The translations under genes and the position numbers were made by a program. The notes beneath the pieces were generated by a model. The model was not told where the DNA came from, made no database searches, and worked only from the letters and a program-made list of their open reading frames with translations. DNA of 64,000 nt from Pseudolysinimonas sp051954455 (GTDB lineage: Bacteria; Actinomycetota; Actinomycetes; Actinomycetales; Microbacteriaceae), in contig NZ_JBQCHS010000020.1 in NCBI RefSeq assembly GCF_051954455.1, positions 62,001-126,000 on the forward strand, in the 5' to 3' direction. Shown piece after piece: positions 61,339 through 64,000 of the stretch. Position 1 is the first letter of the stretch. Every line of letters starts with the position of its first letter.

Positions 61339-62358
61339 TCAGCTGGAGACGAGAGGTCCCCGGACGGCGTTCAGCATCGCGAGCCAGACCCCTCGGAACA
61401 GCGGGATGTCCCGTCGGCCGCGCGGTCCGCGGTCGCTGATGAACCGGCTGTGCGACTGCCCGGCTGTGCCGAGCGCGTAGTCGGTCACCAGCTGATGACC
61501 CACCCGGGTCGGGGCGCTCGTCGCGATCGTGCGCGGGGTTCCGGGCAGCCGCAACGCGTGCCACGATCCGGCGATCCGCTGGGCGTACATGTCGTGGGCG
61601 GAATCCAGGGCGTAGTAACGCGACATCGGCGTCACGCCCGGGTGCGCCATCCACGCGGCCGTCACACCCTGGTCGGACTCGACGGGCGAGCCGAAGAGGA
61701 GCACTCCCTGGACCCGGCGCCCGTGCGCGATGAAGGCCGACTCGCCTCCGCCCTGCGAGTGCCCGGCGAGGACGATGCGGTCCCATCGGATCCGGTCGCC
61801 GTCGAGGAAACGTCCCCAGCCGCCCATCGGATCGCGGGTCGCCAGCGTTCCGAGGGCATGTACCAGGCGGGCACGGATCGAGTCGCTGGGCGCGATCGAC
61901 GAGAACCGGGTGGGATGGCTGCCGTCGAAACGGTTGGCCTGCAGGTCGCTGTAGCAGCGGGCGTCGCGGGCGCAGGTCTGGGCGACGGAGCGGCCGCGGT
62001 TCCAGTAGTCGAGCGCGAGCACGTGGTACCCGGCGGAGCCGGCGGTGTCGAGGAACTCGCGGTAGTTCTCGGGGACGGCGCGCGTGGCGGGGAGGAAGAG
62101 GAGCAGGGGCGCATCCGGCGACGTGCGCAGCGCGACGTTGCGGGCGTTCGGCGTGTAGCGGACTCCGTTGAGAGCGTCGAGCCGGAAGACGTGCCGCACG
62201 ATGGGGTCGACGATGGCCGGGATGGCGGGAGCCGGTGCGGGCGTGGGCGCGGTGTCGGTCGAGGCGTCGGCGGGGGCGGCGAGACCGATCCCGCCCGTGA
62301 CGAACGCGACCGCGAGAGCCACGACGACGGCTCGTCTGATCACCCCTGCGCTGCGCAC
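61339..62358 (-). CDS. secreted alpha/beta hydrolase
   Basis: Exported serine hydrolase of 339 aa. Signal peptide with basic start, hydrophobic stretch and a likely cleavage after ADA (about residue 32). Nucleophile elbow LAGHSQGGGES; LLLFLPATRAVPENYREFLD forms the oxyanion region. C-terminal His probably in TRVGHQLV or in GQSHSRF. Substrate unknown: lipase, esterase or similar. GTG 62358 is 6 nt after TATGCT. It precedes the ligase gene by 30 bases on the same strand. Confidence 0.82.
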   Translation of the reverse strand: MRSAGVIRRAVVVALAVAFVTGGIGLAAPADASTDTAPTPAPAPAIPAIVDPIVRHVFRLDALNGVRYTPNARNVALRTSPDAPLLLFLPATRAVPENYREFLDTAGSAGYHVLALDYWNRGRSVAQTCARDARCYSDLQANRFDGSHPTRFSSIAPSDSIRARLVHALGTLATRDPMGGWGRFLDGDRIRWDRIVLAGHSQGGGESAFIAHGRRVQGVLLFGSPVESDQGVTAAWMAHPGVTPMSRYYALDSAHDMYAQRIAGSWHALRLPGTPRTIATSAPTRVGHQLVTDYALGTAGQSHSRFISDRGPRGRRDIPLFRGVWLAMLNAVRGPLVSS

Positions 62359-62364
62359 GGAGCG

Positions 62365-62370
62365 AGCATA
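62365..62370 (-). promoter_or_regulatory. -10 box (TATGCT), leaderless
   Basis: TATGCT on the minus strand, 6 nt before GTG 62358 of the secreted hydrolase. Confidence 0.55.
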
Positions 62371-62405
62371 AAGGGAGCGGATATCAGAAATGACTCAGGA
62401 TCGGA

Positions 62406-63005
62406 TCAATTCTTGCGAAGCCGGTCCCACAGCGCGTCCGCCTGCGCCAGCGTCTCCTCGAGGGAGCCGTTCGCGTCGATGACGACGTCGGCGATCGCGA
62501 CCCGCTCGGCGTCGCTGGCCTGGGCGGTGATCCGGCGTTCGGCGTCCGCGCGGTCCATCCCGCGCAGCTCGACCATGCGGCGCACGCGCTCTGCCGGCTC
62601 GGCGACGACGGCGACGACCCGGTCGAACTCCCCCGTGCGGTCGGCGTCGACGAGCAGCGGTACGTCGTAGACCACGACCGCGTCCGGGTCCGTGGCCGCC
62701 GCGGCGGCGAACAGCTCGTGGGAGCGCGCGCCGATGGCGGGGTGGGTGATCGCATTGAGCGCCCGGCGCTTCTCCGGGTCGGCGAAGACGAGGGCGCCGA
62801 GCCGGGCGCGGTCGAGGACGCCCTCCGGTGTGAGGAACTCCGGGCCGAACTCCTCGGCGATGCGGGCGAGGGCGGGGGTGCCGGGCTCCACGACCTCGCG
62901 GGCGAGGCGGTCCGCGTCGACGACGACGGCCCCGTGCTCCGCGAGCCGGGCCGAGACCGCCGACTTGCCCGACGCGATCCCCCCGGTGACGGCGATGAGC
63001 TGCAC
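62406..63005 (-). CDS. coaE: dephospho-CoA kinase
   Basis: Last step of coenzyme A synthesis (199 aa). P-loop GGIASGKS (8-15), VDADRLAREVVEPGTPAL, VYDVPLLVDAD and VVAVVAEPAERVRRMVELRGMDRADAERRI match CoaE. The C-terminal DUF/GrpB-like extension found in some actinobacterial CoaE is absent. GTG 63005 is 6 nt after TAGGCT. It follows rpsA, as is usual in actinobacteria. Confidence 0.95.
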   Translation of the reverse strand: MQLIAVTGGIASGKSAVSARLAEHGAVVVDADRLAREVVEPGTPALARIAEEFGPEFLTPEGVLDRARLGALVFADPEKRRALNAITHPAIGARSHELFAAAAATDPDAVVVYDVPLLVDADRTGEFDRVVAVVAEPAERVRRMVELRGMDRADAERRITAQASDAERVAIADVVIDANGSLEETLAQADALWDRLRKN

Positions 63006-63011
63006 GGACCG

Positions 63012-63017
63012 AGCCTA
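63012..63017 (-). promoter_or_regulatory. -10 box (TAGGCT), leaderless
   Basis: TAGGCT on the minus strand, 6 nt before GTG 63005 of coaE. Confidence 0.5.
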
Positions 63018-63031
63018 GTCAGGCGGGGACG

Positions 63032-63065
63032 GCGAAGGCCGGGCCCCGTGGGACCCGGCCTTCGC
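63032..63065. terminator. hairpin terminator after rpsA
   Basis: Perfect 12-bp stem, 63032-63043 with 63054-63065, 10-nt loop, between the rpsA stop and the coaE promoter. Confidence 0.8.
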
Positions 63066-63089
63066 GTGACGGTGCTGGAGTGCTCCGGC

Positions 63090-64000
63090 TCAGTTGTTGG
63101 AGCTGAGGCGCTCGCGCAGCGCGGCGAGCGATGCGTCGTCGGCCAGCGTGCCGCCCGACGAGCTGTCGCTCGAGAAGGAGCTGCTCGCCGACGAGGTGGT
63201 CGTGGGGGCGAAGTCCTTCTCCCCCGCCTCCTCGGCCGCGATGATCTGCTTCTTGTGCGCCTCCCAGCGGGCCTGCGCGGCCGCGTACTCGGCCTCCCAC
63301 GCGTCGCGCTGGGCGTCGAAGCCCTCGAGCCACTCGCCCGAGGTGGCGTCGAAGCCCTCCGGGAACTTGTAGTTGCCCTGCTCGTCGTACTCGGTGACCA
63401 TGCCGTACAGCGCGGCGAGACCGGAGTCGAACTCCTCGTTGTGCGGGTCGATGCCCTCGTTCGCCTGCTTCAGCGACAGCGAGATGCGGCGACGCTCGAG
63501 GTCGATGTCGATGATCTTGACGAAGACCTCCTCGCCCACCGACACGACCTGCTCGGCGAGCTCGACGTGGCGGCCGGACAGCTCGGAGATGTGCACGAGG
63601 CCCTCGATGCCGTCGGCGACACGCACGAACGCACCGAACGGCACGAGCTTGGTGACCTTGCCGGGCGCGATCTGGCCGATCGCGTGCGTGCGGGCGAAGA
63701 CCTGCCACGGGTCCTCCTGCGTCGCCTTGAGCGACAGGGACACGCGCTCGCGCTCGAGGTCGACCTCGAGGATCTCGACGGTGACCTCCTGGCCGACCTC
63801 GACGACCTCGCTGGCGTGCTCGATGTGCTTCCAGGAGAGCTCGGAGACGTGCACGAGGCCGTCCACGCCGCCCAGGTCGACGAACGCGCCGAAGTTGACG
63901 ATGGAGGACACGACGCCCTTGCGGACCTGGCCCTTGTGCAGGTTGTTGAGGAACGTCGAGCGCGACTCCGACTGTGTCTGCTCGAGCAGCGCGCGGCGGC
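63090..64000 (-). CDS. rpsA: 30S ribosomal protein S1, C-terminal part (partial at window edge)
   Basis: About 303 visible codons; the N-terminal part lies beyond base 64000, and the frame stays open to the edge. Three S1 RNA-binding domains are readable: VVSSIVNFGAFVDLGGVDGLVHVSELSW, GKVTKLVPFGAFVRVADGIEGLVHISEL, and the connecting SLSLKATQED and ISLSLKQAN ends. The C-terminal tail is acidic and Ser-rich (TTTSSASSSFSSDSS), as in other actinobacterial S1. A terminator follows. Confidence 0.95.
   Translation of the reverse strand, partial: RRALLEQTQSESRSTFLNNLHKGQVRKGVVSSIVNFGAFVDLGGVDGLVHVSELSWKHIEHASEVVEVGQEVTVEILEVDLERERVSLSLKATQEDPWQVFARTHAIGQIAPGKVTKLVPFGAFVRVADGIEGLVHISELSGRHVELAEQVVSVGEEVFVKIIDIDLERRRISLSLKQANEGIDPHNEEFDSGLAALYGMVTEYDEQGNYKFPEGFDATSGEWLEGFDAQRDAWEAEYAAAQARWEAHKKQIIAAEEAGEKDFAPTTTSSASSSFSSDSSSGGTLADDASLAALRERLSSNN

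Overview
The window is a 64 kb piece of chromosome from a high-GC actinobacterium, most likely family Microbacteriaceae (family-level inference). Signs of this are the dense G+C-rich coding, many GTG starts, the actinobacterial markers WhiA, RbpA, OpcA, DUF3099 and type B L31, the uvrA-uvrC-rapZ-whiA and gap-pgk-tpiA-secG-rbpA gene orders, and a pervasive leaderless promoter layout (TAnnnT box 6-9 nt before the start codon). I see no rRNA, tRNA, CRISPR array, prophage or insertion sequence, and no stretch over 300 bases lacks a gene.

Layout. 1-5.6 kb: partial dinB, a GDSL esterase, a D-Ala-D-Ala carboxypeptidase, a SpoU methyltransferase, a sirtuin, a histidine phosphatase and a YbaK deacylase. 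5.8-17.4 kb: storage-carbon region with a GT4 glycosyltransferase, an alpha/beta hydrolase, trehalose synthase, an exonuclease-Nudix fusion, rpmE2, an ABC ATPase, divergent glgA/glgC, serB, a GNAT enzyme and a DUF4232 membrane protein. 17.4-21.9 kb: fabG, DUF3099, a small Cys protein, SURF1, an ABC-F protein and bioY. 21.9-29.4 kb: the most unusual part, a GH6 glucanase, an OmpR-type regulator, an Hpt-like protein lacking its histidine, a processive GT2 glycosyltransferase, a lipoprotein, a membrane protein with a degenerate GGDEF domain, and a PAS histidine kinase. 29.6-33.6 kb: suf operon (sufB-sufD-Rieske-sufC-sufT). 33.7-35.6 kb: ctaA and ctaB (heme A). 35.7-43.9 kb: tkt-tal-pgi-zwf-opcA-pgl. 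43.9-47.6 kb: gap-pgk-tpiA-secG-rbpA on the other strand. 47.7-57.3 kb: sodA, whiA, rapZ, uvrC, uvrA, uvrB. 57.4-62.4 kb: an accessory cassette (MFS transporter, membrane acyltransferase, adenylate-forming ligase, secreted hydrolase). 62.4-64 kb: coaE and partial rpsA.

How it fits together. Most of the window is conserved central metabolism and DNA repair: oxidative and non-oxidative pentose phosphate pathway, lower glycolysis, glycogen/trehalose metabolism, Fe-S assembly, heme A synthesis and excision repair, packed in translationally coupled operons. The best candidate for an undescribed system is the 21.9-29.4 kb locus. It looks like an exopolysaccharide (possibly beta-glucan) synthesis module with a dedicated kinase/regulator pair and two signalling proteins that have lost their canonical active-site residues, plus three 11-bp-phased direct repeats in the central divergent promoter region that look like an OmpR-family operator. 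Function there is inference from families and gene order.
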